Positions 16,924 to 24,516 of a stretch of 64,000 nucleotides of DNA are shown piece by piece (positions within the stretch are counted from its first letter, which is position 1; each line of letters begins with the position of its first letter). A program made the translations under genes and the position numbers. This stretch comes from Pseudomonas sp. LS.1a. Its GTDB lineage: Bacteria; Pseudomonadota; Gammaproteobacteria; Pseudomonadales; Pseudomonadaceae. The notes under the pieces are model-generated. The model saw only the letters and a program-made list of their open reading frames with translations, was not told the origin of the DNA and made no database searches. The stretch spans positions 3,574,001 through 3,638,000 of the forward strand of contig NZ_CP092827.1 of NCBI RefSeq assembly GCF_022533585.1. The letters are read 5' to 3'.

Positions 16924-17346
16924 ATGTACGACTACGCAATCAACGTGAACCAGGAGGCCGGGTCTTTCTGGTCATCGTGTGACGACATCCCAGAGGCGCA
17001 CAGCGCGGGCGACACGCTCGAAGAGCTGCTGCGCCATGCTGCCGAGGGGCTCGAGGTGGCTCTGTCCATCTACGTCGATCAGCTGCGGCCGATCCCGCCT
17101 GCCTCGCCAGCGAAAGAGGGGCAGCACGTTATTCGGCTGTCCGCCCTGGTGAACGCAAAAATCGCGCTGTGGAACGCCATGCGAGAGAAAGGCATGCGGA
17201 AGGCTGACCTGTGCCGGACCTTGGGGGCAGTGCAGACCAAAGTGGATCGGCTCCTCGACTTCGAACACAGCTCGAAGATCGAGCAGGTCGAGGCAGCTTT
17301 GGCCGCGCTTGGTAAACGCCTGGTGGTGTCTGCCGAGCCGGCCTGA
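16924..17346 (+). CDS. hicB: HicB-family antitoxin
   Basis: A 140-aa protein with a degenerate-RNase-H HicB N-domain (MYDYAINVNQEAGSFWSSCDD ... DIPEAHSAGDTLEELLRHAA) and a C-terminal DNA-binding domain (NAMREKGMRKADLCRTLGAVQTKVDRLLD, about residues 88-125, helix-turn-helix type). It binds HicA and should repress the pair through the palindrome upstream of hicA. Confidence 0.9.
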   Translation: MYDYAINVNQEAGSFWSSCDDIPEAHSAGDTLEELLRHAAEGLEVALSIYVDQLRPIPPASPAKEGQHVIRLSALVNAKIALWNAMREKGMRKADLCRTLGAVQTKVDRLLDFEHSSKIEQVEAALAALGKRLVVSAEPA

Positions 17347-17565
17347 ATTTGTGTGGGTCTTTCCCCACCTGTCCGCCGAAGACCATTGCAGCGCTGGCAC
17401 CCCAATGCACCAGTCTCGCCGATCCGGTCACGCGCCACCCTGAAAGCATGTGAGGTCAGGGTGCGCGGGCTGCCGGTGTTTTCCCGTGTCACCACACTAC
17501 CGGCTAGCAGTGTCCAGGCTGTCCCGTTAGGGCCTGCCCTGGCTGCAGTTGCGTTTCTTGCAGGA
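17347..17565. other. Non-coding stretch after hicB
   Basis: About 220 bases between hicB and the tandem terminators. I find no credible gene, and no clear promoter for the late operon here, although a late promoter would be expected somewhere between 16,600 and 17,700. Confidence 0.4.
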
Positions 17566-17590
17566 ACAAAAATCCCGGCGCTTGGCCGGG
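17566..17590 (-). terminator. Terminator 2 of the leftward early operon
   Basis: Leftward CCCGGC-CAAGC-GCCGGG followed by ATTTTTG. With the hairpin at 17616-17642 and a small GCCC-GAAGA-GGGC hairpin between them it forms a tandem stop after the last early gene. Confidence 0.7.
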
Positions 17591-17615
17591 ACTCTTGAGG
17601 CCCTCTTCGGGCAAT

Positions 17616-17642
17616 AAAAAACCCGGCTCATTGGCCGGGTTT
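17616..17642. terminator. Terminator 1 of the leftward early operon (bidirectional)
   Basis: Stem CCCGGC with loop TCATTG and GCCGGG, flanked by six A on one side and TTTCTCT on the other, so it can stop both the leftward early transcript and rightward readthrough from hicAB. Strongest leftward, where six T follow. Confidence 0.8.
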
Positions 17643-17712
17643 CTCTTCGTCACTCCTCAACACGCGCAGGAATGACAGGATGGGGATATATTCGGCAATG
17701 CGGCAAAGGATG

Positions 17713-18249
17713 TCAAGCTGCCATCTTCACAAATAGCTCTTCTTGCTCCAGAAGCTCTACGCCAGCGTTTATGGCCTCGCCTACCATTTCCTCCAGGGCC
17801 TTGTGGATCTTGCTCCGCCAGTCACGGCGGGTGCGCTCCGGGGTGCCCTTGTTGTCATCCCACAGGTTCATGTCGTAGATGTTCGCCTGCAGGATGGTGG
17901 AGGACCGCTTTCCATCTGCGCCAGGCTTCTGCGGCTCTGCCCAGGTCAGCACTGCATAGAACTTGAAGTGCTGGTGTGCGTGGGTGGCGATCACCCGGCC
18001 CAGCCCCTTGATGGCATGGCCCCGCTCTGTAGTGTCCAGGGTGTAGCGTGCAATCAGCGCATCCCAATGTCGCGGAAGCAGGCGCTTGTGAAGCAGGCTG
18101 CGATACTCGCAGTCCATCTCGAAGCGCTCCTGGCGACTCATGCCGCCGTAGCCTGCGCAGCCCTGGTCAGCGTCGACCCAGGCTGCCGAAGCGGTTTTCC
18201 CTTCCGACCCAGCAAGCAGTATGCGGATCAACACGGATGTCTTGTTCAT
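17713..18249 (-). CDS. Phage protein of unknown family; candidate late regulator
   Basis: A 178-aa soluble protein starting MNKTSVLIRILLAGSEGKTA. I do not recognise its family. It is the last gene of the leftward early (O/P) operon, the place of the Q antiterminator in lambdoid phages, and has a basic C-terminal region (TRRDWRSKIHKALEEM). The terminators just downstream and two more inside the late operon mean some antitermination would be useful. A Q-like role is inferred from position only. Confidence 0.55.
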   Translation of the reverse strand: MNKTSVLIRILLAGSEGKTASAAWVDADQGCAGYGGMSRQERFEMDCEYRSLLHKRLLPRHWDALIARYTLDTTERGHAIKGLGRVIATHAHQHFKFYAVLTWAEPQKPGADGKRSSTILQANIYDMNLWDDNKGTPERTRRDWRSKIHKALEEMVGEAINAGVELLEQEELFVKMAA

Positions 18250-18368
18250 GCCTTCTCCTCATTCTTGCGGCGGCTTGCGATGGTCTTGGCGCGGACGACG
18301 CACCAGGTGGAAGCGATGGTCATGGCCAGCAGCAGCGCGCCGGCGGTATCTGCGATCGTCCAGGTCAT
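18246..18368 (-). CDS. Small 40-aa single-pass membrane protein
   Basis: MTWTIADTAGALLLAMTIAS... ending ASRRKNEEKA. One hydrophobic segment (about residues 5-25) followed by a positively charged tail. Both ends overlap neighbours by ATGA, so it is embedded in the operon reading chain, which is the main evidence that it is real. Function unknown. Confidence 0.6.
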   Translation of the reverse strand: MTWTIADTAGALLLAMTIASTWCVVRAKTIASRRKNEEKA

Positions 18369-18724
18369 GCTGCTTCCTCCTGGGCCTGTATGCGGACGCG
18401 CACAGCGCCGCCCTTGATCGTTTCCTTGCTCACCCTGATCTGGGTGGCGAACACGTTGTCGTCGATGCCCAGGGCATCAGCCAGGCCGTCACGGCCGGCC
18501 TTGAACATCGCCAGCAGGTTGTCGTCGTCGCGCCGACGGCGATCTGGGGGCACGAACTCGAGCATGAGCAGCGCGCCACCCTCAGGAGGCTGGATGCCTG
18601 CTTGCCTGGCCAGGAGAAAGCAGGCATACCGATAGGTCTTCGCCGCCTTGCTCTTCCTGGCCCAATGCACCCGGGCATTCGGGCTGCATGCGGCCGGTGG
18701 CCACGGTAGTGTCAGTTCCGTCAT
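18365..18724 (-). CDS. rusA: RusA-family Holliday junction resolvase
   Basis: A 119-aa protein with the RusA signature PPDRRRRDDDNLLAMFKAGRD (about residues 59-79, catalytic aspartates in DDDN) and GLADALGIDDN (Asp in DDN). RusA cuts four-way junctions to resolve recombination or replication intermediates before packaging. It is in the nin-like segment with NinB and DUF1364. Confidence 0.88.
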   Translation of the reverse strand: MTELTLPWPPAACSPNARVHWARKSKAAKTYRYACFLLARQAGIQPPEGGALLMLEFVPPDRRRRDDDNLLAMFKAGRDGLADALGIDDNVFATQIRVSKETIKGGAVRVRIQAQEEAA

Positions 18725-19023
18725 GCGGCCCCCTTGATGGTCAGAATGCCGGCCCGGATCAGGGCCTCATGAGTCTCAGCGATTGCCCGAGGCATGTCGG
18801 ACCAGTCCACTTCACCTTTCCCGCGACCGTCGAGCACGTCATGGCAGGCGCTGCAGGCGTATACCGCCACGGTGTCGAAGCCCTTCATGCCCATGCCCTT
18901 CTGCCCGCAAGGCAGGTGGGCCAGCACGGTGGTGTCGGGGTTGAAGTTGCAGATGCCTGGAATGCGGACAGTGCAGTCCTGGCCGCGTGCGCTCTCGCGC
19001 ACCTTCTTGCTGGCTACGCGCAT
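18721..19023 (-). CDS. DUF1364-family phage nuclease-domain protein
   Basis: A 100-aa protein starting MRVASKKVRESARGQDCTVRIPG. Cysteines and histidines in CTVRIPGIC, AHLPCG and ACSACHD resemble the zinc-bound HNH-like core of DUF1364. Start at 19023 has AAGGAGG seven bases upstream; a longer frame runs into the next gene. Member of the nin-type recombination cluster, next to RusA. Enzyme activity not shown. Confidence 0.8.
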   Translation of the reverse strand: MRVASKKVRESARGQDCTVRIPGICNFNPDTTVLAHLPCGQKGMGMKGFDTVAVYACSACHDVLDGRGKGEVDWSDMPRAIAETHEALIRAGILTIKGAA

Positions 19024-19337
19024 GGCTCGGCCTCCTTGGCTTTCTGCTGCTCGGGCTCGAAGTCGCCGCGTAGGGGCATCAGGTAGATTTCCATGCACAA
19101 CGCAAATCCGCCGATATCCACGATTCCGCCATTGCTGAGCTGCGCAGAGGCCCCGTCCGCATAGATCACCCAGCACAGCGGTCCGCGGTTAAAAATGGTG
19201 CGGCCATCAGGCATGACGAACCCGGCATCCGTTTCGAGCTGTTGGACCAGCTCCACAGCCATACCGATGTTTGGCGAAATGCCTTGGCTCGACCCTATAA
19301 CCAGTGCCAGGTCGCCCGGCTTCAATTGATGGCTCAT
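19014..19337 (-). CDS. Hypothetical phage protein
   Basis: A 107-aa protein starting MSHQLKPGDLALVIGSSQGIS, overlapping the NinB-like stop as ATGA. The start of the chain (LKPGDLALVIGS) is a small beta-barrel-like pattern I associate with phage ligand- or DNA-binding proteins. No motif allows a function. The upstream extension to 19478 is out of the operon logic and rejected. Confidence 0.6.
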   Translation of the reverse strand: MSHQLKPGDLALVIGSSQGISPNIGMAVELVQQLETDAGFVMPDGRTIFNRGPLCWVIYADGASAQLSNGGIVDIGGFALCMEIYLMPLRGDFEPEQQKAKEAEPCA

Positions 19338-19804
19338 GCCGCCTCCTCGCTCAGCAAGTCGCTGAACACCACGCCCTGCGGCGCGAACTCGGCCACGATG
19401 CGGTCGGTGTACTGGCAGCCCTGGGCCCGGTCGAACAACCGGGTGACCGGGAAGCCATCCGGCCCGAACATCGCGCACGGCCCCATCATGCGCAGCTTCA
19501 CCTCATACGGGAGGTGAATGAACGACTCGGCCCAACCGGTGCGGAACTCATCGCAGCCAGCGCGCATGATCGGAACGCCGAAGTGCAGCTTGCAGTACCG
19601 GCGCACATCCTCGATGTCGCCCATCTCGGTGCTCTTGGCGATGCGGTCGTACATCGCAAACCACAGGGCGTTCTGGTCCAGGGTGCGGTCCTTGCCCGGG
19701 CGCATGCTCACCACGACAAACTTCTTGTCGCGGAACAGGCGGGTCAACATGGTCACGGCCTCGGAGAGCTTGGCCTGGCTGTTGACGCTGATCTTCTCCG
19801 TCAT
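19334..19804 (-). CDS. ninB: NinB-like recombination protein
   Basis: A 156-aa protein starting MTEKISVNSQAKLSEAVTML. The stretch SMRPGKDRTLDQNALWFAMY matches the NinB (lambda Orf) hallmark R(S/T)LDQN. In lambda, Orf helps load the annealing protein on SSB-coated DNA. Here it would work with the Erf-type annealase encoded in the other early operon. Fairly confident by motif and place. Confidence 0.78.
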   Translation of the reverse strand: MTEKISVNSQAKLSEAVTMLTRLFRDKKFVVVSMRPGKDRTLDQNALWFAMYDRIAKSTEMGDIEDVRRYCKLHFGVPIMRAGCDEFRTGWAESFIHLPYEVKLRMMGPCAMFGPDGFPVTRLFDRAQGCQYTDRIVAEFAPQGVVFSDLLSEEAA

Positions 19805-20019
19805 GCCTCCACCTCCTGCAGTTGCCTCTCCGCGGCACGAACCCGAGCGGTGAGTTGGCTGATCTCGTCGAGCAGGCTAAGGGCGACCTCCTCAACCGTC
19901 GTCTCGCCGAGGAACTTGTCCAGCGCATCGGTGTGTCGCTCAAAGGCATCACTACCCGACCGCCAGGACGCCACAACGGACCACAGCAAGGGCTGGAGTT
20001 TTTTCTTGTCGACGGTCAT
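19801..20019 (-). CDS. Small coiled-coil phage protein
   Basis: A 72-aa protein starting MTVDKKKLQPLLWSVVASWR, ATGA-linked to neighbours. Residues 44-72 (SLLDEISQLTARVRAAERQLQE) form a likely coiled coil. Function unknown; it sits between the replication gene P and the NinB-like gene. Confidence 0.6.
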   Translation of the reverse strand: MTVDKKKLQPLLWSVVASWRSGSDAFERHTDALDKFLGETTVEEVALSLLDEISQLTARVRAAERQLQEVEA

Positions 20020-20777
20020 ACGCCCTCCCCGGCCGGCTGCCCGGCACGCTTGATGTTCAACTTGGCCAGCAGGTGTGCACGGCACGCGGCGGCGCAGGTT
20101 GGGATCTGCTGGATCTCCAGCAGACGGACCTGGCGCTGGCTGGCGTACTCATCGGCCAGTTCTACCAGGCTCTTCTGGCTGTCGTGGCCGATGCCGGTGG
20201 CGATGTCACCCAGTGGCTCGCCTGCGACCAGCATGCGGATGGTGATGTCGTAGGCCCGGGCAAATACCTTTTCCGCCCGCTCCACCTCCATCGACCCCAG
20301 GTTCTGCGCTTCGCACTGCAGGGCCGCGTGGCGCACCGCTGCGTGCGTCCAAACGCGTGACCCTGCCCTGCTGGGGTGAAAGTTCTCCAGCGCCTCTGCC
20401 AGGGCCCGCGCAAGCGACGGAATGCCCATCTCTTCCGGGGTCGGCTGGCACAGCTTGATGAACTTGCCGCTGCTCGGGGCGAAATCGGTACCCAGCACCC
20501 GGCACTTCTGGATGCCGAAGCGGATCTGCTCGAGCGTGTTGATGCCCGCGGCGACGAAGGACTTGATCCAGCTGCGCTTGGCCGCTTTCAGCGCATCGTC
20601 ATCCGGCCAGGCCTGCTTCCACGCCGGGAAGATGGCCTGCAGCTCCTTGAACAGGGCGTTGACCACTTCGGTCGTGCCGGGGTCGAGCTGCTTGGCCGGG
20701 GCCTGCACCTCGGCCGGCAGGTTGCGGCTGGCGGCCATGATCTGCGTGACGCTGCGCAGTTTCGGTTGTGCGCTCAT
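20016..20777 (-). CDS. Replication protein P-like helicase loader
   Basis: A 253-aa protein starting MSAQPKLRSVTQIMAASRNLP. The middle (NALFKELQAIFPAWKQAWPDDDALKAAKRSW) carries the pattern of lambda P-family loaders, which bring the host DnaB helicase to the O-bound origin. It directly follows the O-like gene with a 4-base overlap, the lambda order. Pseudomonas prophages often have this family. Confidence 0.85.
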   Translation of the reverse strand: MSAQPKLRSVTQIMAASRNLPAEVQAPAKQLDPGTTEVVNALFKELQAIFPAWKQAWPDDDALKAAKRSWIKSFVAAGINTLEQIRFGIQKCRVLGTDFAPSSGKFIKLCQPTPEEMGIPSLARALAEALENFHPSRAGSRVWTHAAVRHAALQCEAQNLGSMEVERAEKVFARAYDITIRMLVAGEPLGDIATGIGHDSQKSLVELADEYASQRQVRLLEIQQIPTCAAACRAHLLAKLNIKRAGQPAGEGV

Positions 20778-21517
20778 AAGCCCCCCAGGTCATCAGCCCA
20801 GCTGGTGTCGTTGAAGTCGGGGCCGCTGCGGCGCTGGCCCTGCTGGGCACCCGGCAGCACCTTCTCCGGGAACAGACCAGTCCAGCCGTTGCTGATGGAC
20901 TGGTTGATCACGGCATCCGGCGCGTGGTGGCCGGCCAGGGTCTTGGTCTGCTTCGCGCAGGTGGTGGCGGTCAGCGGCTTACGGATCTCTTTGCGGTGCT
21001 GGCACCAGTCGGCCCACACGGAGGGAGTGACGTTGGCAGGGCAAGCAGTCAGAGGATCGAACTTCGAGGCCTTGCGCGAAGCGGTCGAGGACGCCTTGGC
21101 GGCCGCGCGCTCACCCTCAGTTGTACTGTTGCTCTTTGTATTACTCTCCTCCGCCTTTTCCGAAGAGGGGTCACCGTGTTTTCCGAATAGGGTCGCCGTG
21201 TTTTCCGAATAGGTATTCGACTTTCCGAATAGGTTCGTGAGGCGCACACGGCGCTCTACTACCTGCCGACCATCGCGGATCAGTTCGACCCGCAAAAGGC
21301 CCTTGGCCGACAGAGCACTGATGATCTCGGACACGCGGGAACTCGACAGGCCGAAGAACCTGGCGAAGTGGCTGTTGCTGGCGTAGCAGCCGCGCACAGG
21401 GTCTTGCAGGCTACCGATCTCGACCATCATCACCTTCTCGGTGATCGACAGGGAGTGATCGAGCCATACCTCAGCAGGGATCCAGACGCCCTTGAATTGA
21501 CGCGGGATGTCGGTCAT
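20774..21517 (-). CDS. Replication initiator, lambda O-like with N-terminal winged helix
   Basis: A 247-aa protein starting MTDIPRQFKGVWIPAEVWLDHS. The N-terminal 90 residues (ITEKVMMVEIGSL..GCYASNSHFARFFGLSSSRVSEIISAL) are a winged helix-turn-helix for origin binding. A low-complexity Ser/Thr/Lys linker (about 95-140) is encoded by DNA containing four iterons, so, as in lambda, the origin lies inside the initiator gene. The C-terminal part probably contacts the P protein. Confidence 0.85.
   Translation of the reverse strand: MTDIPRQFKGVWIPAEVWLDHSLSITEKVMMVEIGSLQDPVRGCYASNSHFARFFGLSSSRVSEIISALSAKGLLRVELIRDGRQVVERRVRLTNLFGKSNTYSENTATLFGKHGDPSSEKAEESNTKSNSTTEGERAAAKASSTASRKASKFDPLTACPANVTPSVWADWCQHRKEIRKPLTATTCAKQTKTLAGHHAPDAVINQSISNGWTGLFPEKVLPGAQQGQRRSGPDFNDTSWADDLGGL
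21156..21233 (-). repeat. Origin iterons inside the O-like gene
   Basis: Four direct copies of TTTTCCGAA(T/G)AGG start at 21156, 21179, 21201 and 21221 (last copy begins CTTT). Start-to-start distances of 23, 22 and 20 bases put them near the same DNA face. The arrangement matches the lambda ori iterons in gene O. Confidence 0.8.
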
Positions 21518-21984
21518 TGGCCGCGCTCCTTGGCCATCGCCTTATCGATCTCGCCGTCCGGATCATCCCCAGACCAAGACGCGATGTTCCATTCAGTGCA
21601 CTTCGCGATCACAAGGCCCTCATCGTGGAATTTGGACTTGAACCACCGATAGCGCTCGGCGTCCTTCCGCAGGCCCTCGATGTCGATCTGTAGCCCGTCA
21701 CGCGACTCGGCGATCTCAGTCAATTGGCGCTTCATGTCGCCTATCCACTGGATTGCAAACGGTACGCATGGGCCATGCTCCGCACAGGCAGGGATGGCCT
21801 GTAGCAGCTGGTCAAGCTGTGCGAGCTTGAGGGCTACAGCATCGTGCGATGCTTTCCATCCCCACCAAGCGCAGGACATGTCGCCGCTGGCCTTTGGCTC
21901 ACCCGCTTTGGCTGCTTTGTAAGTGGTCGGATACAGGGCGTTGAAAGCATCCTCGAACTGCGCCCGGATCAAGTCGTCGCTCAT
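21514..21984 (-). CDS. Hypothetical phage protein
   Basis: A 156-aa protein starting MSDDLIRAQFEDAFNALYPTT, ATGA-linked to the O-like gene. The C-terminal part has the DAERYRWFKSKF pattern common in short phage proteins near replication genes, and a preceding helix (MKRQLTEIAESRDGLQIDI). No known function. Confidence 0.65.
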   Translation of the reverse strand: MSDDLIRAQFEDAFNALYPTTYKAAKAGEPKASGDMSCAWWGWKASHDAVALKLAQLDQLLQAIPACAEHGPCVPFAIQWIGDMKRQLTEIAESRDGLQIDIEGLRKDAERYRWFKSKFHDEGLVIAKCTEWNIASWSGDDPDGEIDKAMAKERGQ

Positions 21985-22835
21985 GCTGCACCCCGCACGG
22001 CCTTGTCGTGGGTGTGCAGGCCATCCCAGTTCTTCTTCATGGGCAACTCGCCGGCCAGGTACAGCTCGTACAGGCGAGCGGCGCCCTTGCGCAGCAGGAT
22101 CGGCGTGTAGCTGATGAACGCCTCTTTCCCGTGCGGGGTGATCTCCTGCTGGTGCTCGGTCATGTACTTGTCGCGGGCGTATGCGGCCACGCGGTACCGG
22201 GTTCCGGACTTGCTCTCGTTGTAGAGCCAGTTGCGGCGCTCAAGGAAATGCCCAACCTGCATCACGTTGACCCCATTGAGGCCCTTGCAGAACTGGACGT
22301 GACTCATGCCTTCCTTGAACAGGTTCTCCAGGTGGTCGATCTTCTTGGCCTGGGCCTCGACCTGGACGGTGAGCAGGACGCGAGCTTTCTCCGACTCCAG
22401 GGCCATCTGAAGGATCTCCAGCTTGCTCAGGTCGGCGGGCTGGGCCGGGGCGGCTTTCGCCAAGCGCCAGAACTCCTTGACCAGGCGCTTCTTGAAGTCG
22501 CGGACGATCGAGGTGTTGCGCATGTAGGTGAGCAAGAGGGTCGCTTGCTGCTCGTTCAGCAGCGCGATCTCGCGGGACTGGGCGCCGCCAGCAGTTTCAA
22601 AGGGTTCGATTTGAAATCTGACCCCTCCGAACTCTCCGAAATCAGCCTGATACTTGCGAACCAGCGCGATTACGCTGGCATGCTCGTTGTCAGTTTCGCG
22701 GGCGACGGTGACGGTGCTGGTGACAGCTTCGCCATCGAACACCGTGACAATTTCCGTGCGCGCCACGAAATCGTGGTTCGCATTTTGTGGCGCGGTCCTG
22801 GACAGGGCCTGTACACTTTGGGTCTGCATATGCAT
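21981..22835 (-). CDS. Rha-family regulatory protein / KilA-C-like antirepressor
   Basis: A 284-aa protein. Residues about 35-130 match the Rha domain (NEHASVIALVRKYQADFGEF ... EIALLNEQQATLLLTYMRNT), and the C-terminal 90 residues look like the KilA-C antirepressor domain (LNGVNVMQVGHFLERRNWLY). Rha proteins affect lysogeny in lambdoid phages. Start at 22835 has AGGGGA before ATG. Unusually, codons for residues 14-26 (APQNANHDFVAR) are the 36-base palindrome copy 3, absent from the consensus of this family as I remember it. Confidence 0.8.
   Translation of the reverse strand: MHMQTQSVQALSRTAPQNANHDFVARTEIVTVFDGEAVTSTVTVARETDNEHASVIALVRKYQADFGEFGGVRFQIEPFETAGGAQSREIALLNEQQATLLLTYMRNTSIVRDFKKRLVKEFWRLAKAAPAQPADLSKLEILQMALESEKARVLLTVQVEAQAKKIDHLENLFKEGMSHVQFCKGLNGVNVMQVGHFLERRNWLYNESKSGTRYRVAAYARDKYMTEHQQEITPHGKEAFISYTPILLRKGAARLYELYLAGELPMKKNWDGLHTHDKAVRGAA
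22759..22794. repeat. Dispersed prophage palindrome, copy 3 (in-frame in rha)
   Basis: Arms CGCGCCAC-GAAA and TTTT-GTGGCGCG inside the first 30 codons of the Rha gene. Read on the coding strand it encodes APQNANHDFVAR. It keeps the frame open. Confidence 0.85.
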
Positions 22836-22865
22836 AATTCCCCTACAGAGTTTTGTATTGCAGAG

Positions 22866-22891
22866 AGCCGGGCCGCAATCCCGGCTTTTTT
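22866..22891 (+). terminator. Hairpin terminator facing right, between rha and its upstream gene
   Basis: AGCCGGG-CCGCAAT-CCCGGCT then TTTTT on the + strand. It opposes the leftward operon, so it would stop antisense transcripts rather than the operon itself; leftward, no T-run follows. Confidence 0.55.
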
Positions 22892-22934
22892 GTGCCTTTA
22901 AGAAGCCCGAAAGAGGGCCTCTGTCTTTCCACAA

Positions 22935-23147
22935 TCAGGGAACATCGAGGCCCTTTTTGTGCCCTACCAGCCCCAACACGGGGGCCTTGTGTCGCATTTG
23001 TCTCAATTGCTCCTGGACCGCGAGCGAGCGACTCATTTCCAAGTACTCATCCGTCGATCTATCCAGGCTCCAGCCAAGGTCGGCAGCCAGCTGTCGAACC
23101 TCAGCCTTCACCTCGATTGGCAGCAATTCGAAGGTGGTTTCAGGCAT
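22935..23147 (-). CDS. Small hypothetical phage protein
   Basis: A 70-aa protein starting MPETTFELLPIEVKAEVRQLA, soluble and helical, in the cro-to-rha part of the leftward operon. No recognisable domain. Reading frame and operon place are the only support. Confidence 0.55.
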   Translation of the reverse strand: MPETTFELLPIEVKAEVRQLAADLGWSLDRSTDEYLEMSRSLAVQEQLRQMRHKAPVLGLVGHKKGLDVP

Positions 23148-23165
23148 AGGCCCTCCATAGGGGCT

Positions 23166-23375
23166 TCAGGCCGTTTTATCCTGCTCACCAGCGCCGTTCA
23201 TTTCTCGGAGCAGATCAGCAGCGCCCAGTCGACGGCCTAGGTTGGCCAGTTCGTGCACGTAGGTGGCCAGCTGCATGCCAGCCATACGGGCTTCCATGCG
23301 CAGCTTTCGAACCTCTTCAGGCTTCCAGCGCGACTTGATCACTTCGCTGCGTTTGTTGGCGGGGTCCAGGTGCAT
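23166..23375 (-). CDS. Small ribbon-helix-helix-like protein
   Basis: A 69-aa protein (RSEVIKSRWKPEEVRKLRMEARMAGM) with the strand-helix pattern of RHH/MobC-type DNA-binding proteins. It is the second gene of the leftward early operon after cro, where lambda has cII. It could be the lysogeny regulator of this phage, but it does not resemble CII. Role inferred. Confidence 0.55.
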   Translation of the reverse strand: MHLDPANKRSEVIKSRWKPEEVRKLRMEARMAGMQLATYVHELANLGRRLGAADLLREMNGAGEQDKTA

Positions 23376-23404
23376 TCAGGGATTTCCTTGTGATTGAAAA
23401 ATGT

Positions 23405-23602
23405 TTACGCAGCCGACTTGCGAGCAGGAATTGGGCGAACCTCGTTCGCCTCGATGTGCCCGTCGTCGTGCATGGTGATTCGGATGTCCCGCTTGGCACG
23501 GAACATTTGGGAGACGGCGCTTTGCTGAATCCCCAGAGCCTTGGCGAGGTCGCTCTGGGTTCCATGCCCGGCCAGGTATTCCTCAAGGGAAACAGTGTTC
23601 AT
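23405..23602 (-). CDS. cro: Cro-like repressor
   Basis: A 65-aa protein with a helix-turn-helix QSDLAKALGIQQSAVSQMF (about residues 16-34) and the short basic tail usual for Cro. It is divergent from cI with operators between them. Cro would bind the same sites, favouring lytic growth by shutting off cI. First gene of the leftward early operon. Confidence 0.87.
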   Translation of the reverse strand: MNTVSLEEYLAGHGTQSDLAKALGIQQSAVSQMFRAKRDIRITMHDDGHIEANEVRPIPARKSAA

Positions 23603-23634
23603 CTGGTCTGCCTCATAGGGATTTGATCGAATAT

Positions 23635-23711
23635 TAGCACTGCTGTTTTACAATATTCAAGGACAAAGAGTAGCAGTGCTGTTTGCTTAAGAAGCAGCTG
23701 TGCTACTAAAT
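23635..23711. promoter_or_regulatory. OR-like operator region with pR (left) and pRM (right)
   Basis: Three sites: TAGCACTGCTGTT (23635-23647), TAGCAGTGCTGTT (23671-23683) and AGCAGCTGTGCTA (23693-23705). pR for cro: -35 TTGAAT (23660-23655 on the minus strand), 18-base spacer, -10 TAATAT (23636-23631), overlapped by site 1. pRM for cI: -35 TTGCTT (23683-23688), 17-base spacer, -10 CTAAAT (23706-23711), with site 3 in the spacer. The same 13-mer occurs twice at 27223-27259. Confidence 0.8.
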
Positions 23712-23718
23712 CACGCGC

Positions 23719-24513
23719 ATGAAGAAACCGATCAGAACTCCTCTTTCTGCCGAGCAGCTTGCTGATGCAAAGCGGCTGCACGAAATCTACAAGCAGCGCG
23801 TGAAGGAATCGCGTGAGGATCCGTCGAAGCCCGCCCTCACCCAGACCGAGGTTGGAGAGCGCTGCGAGTGGAAGTCACCACAAAGCACCGTGAGTCAGTA
23901 CATGACCGGCAAGGTTGCGCTAAACCTCGAAGCTCTCGTAAAGCTATCCGAGGCTTTAGACTTCGAGCCTGCTCAGGTGAGTCCTACCCTGGCAGCCGGA
24001 ATCAGGCGCACATCCCACCAAGTCCTGCATACGACTGAGGCTGCAAACTCTCCACTCCCTGACGGGGCAGATGAAGACGAGCTAGACGGCCGGTACGCCT
24101 ACGTCCCCCAGTACGACGCCAAAGCTGCTGCCGGCCTAGGGAGCGAGAATCCGCACGTTGAAATACGCTCCACCCTTGCTTTCAAGCGCGATTGGCTGAA
24201 GGTGAAGGGAGCCAAGGCTGAGCAGCTGATCGTGATCTACGCCGAGGGCGAGAGCATGTGGCCAACCATCAGTGACCGCGACGTTCTCCTGGTAGATCGA
24301 TCGAGGATCGATCCTGTTGACGGTCAGGTGTTTGTGCTCGCTGGCACCGACGGCGCCATCGTGAAACGATTGGTTAAAGGATCGCTCGGCCAGTGGCTTC
24401 TTCGAAGTGACAACGAAGACAAAGTGCAGTATCCGGACCGCTACCATCTGCACATCAACGGCAACGAGCATCGGATCATCGGCAAGGTGATCTGGCGCGG
24501 CGGAGATCTTTGA
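23719..24513 (+). CDS. cI: CI-type repressor with LexA/S24 autocleavage domain
   Basis: A 264-aa master repressor of lysogeny. The N-domain has a helix-turn-helix (TQTEVGERCEWKSPQSTVSQYM, about 41-62). The S24 domain has the nucleophile Ser179 in EGESMWPT, Lys216 in GAIVKRL and a probable Ala138-Gly139 cleavage site (KAAAGLG), so SOS induction through RecA is expected. There is no Shine-Dalgarno before the ATG, and pRM would start transcription at about the ATG, so the mRNA is probably leaderless, like lambda cI from pRM. Three more genes follow closely. Confidence 0.92.
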   Translation: MKKPIRTPLSAEQLADAKRLHEIYKQRVKESREDPSKPALTQTEVGERCEWKSPQSTVSQYMTGKVALNLEALVKLSEALDFEPAQVSPTLAAGIRRTSHQVLHTTEAANSPLPDGADEDELDGRYAYVPQYDAKAAAGLGSENPHVEIRSTLAFKRDWLKVKGAKAEQLIVIYAEGESMWPTISDRDVLLVDRSRIDPVDGQVFVLAGTDGAIVKRLVKGSLGQWLLRSDNEDKVQYPDRYHLHINGNEHRIIGKVIWRGGDL

Positions 24514-24516
24514 CCC

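Noticed and set aside
22904..22923. GCCC-GAAAGA-GGGC hairpin near rha, possible boxB
   Set aside because: No boxA in the right order or distance on the leftward strand; nut site not supported.
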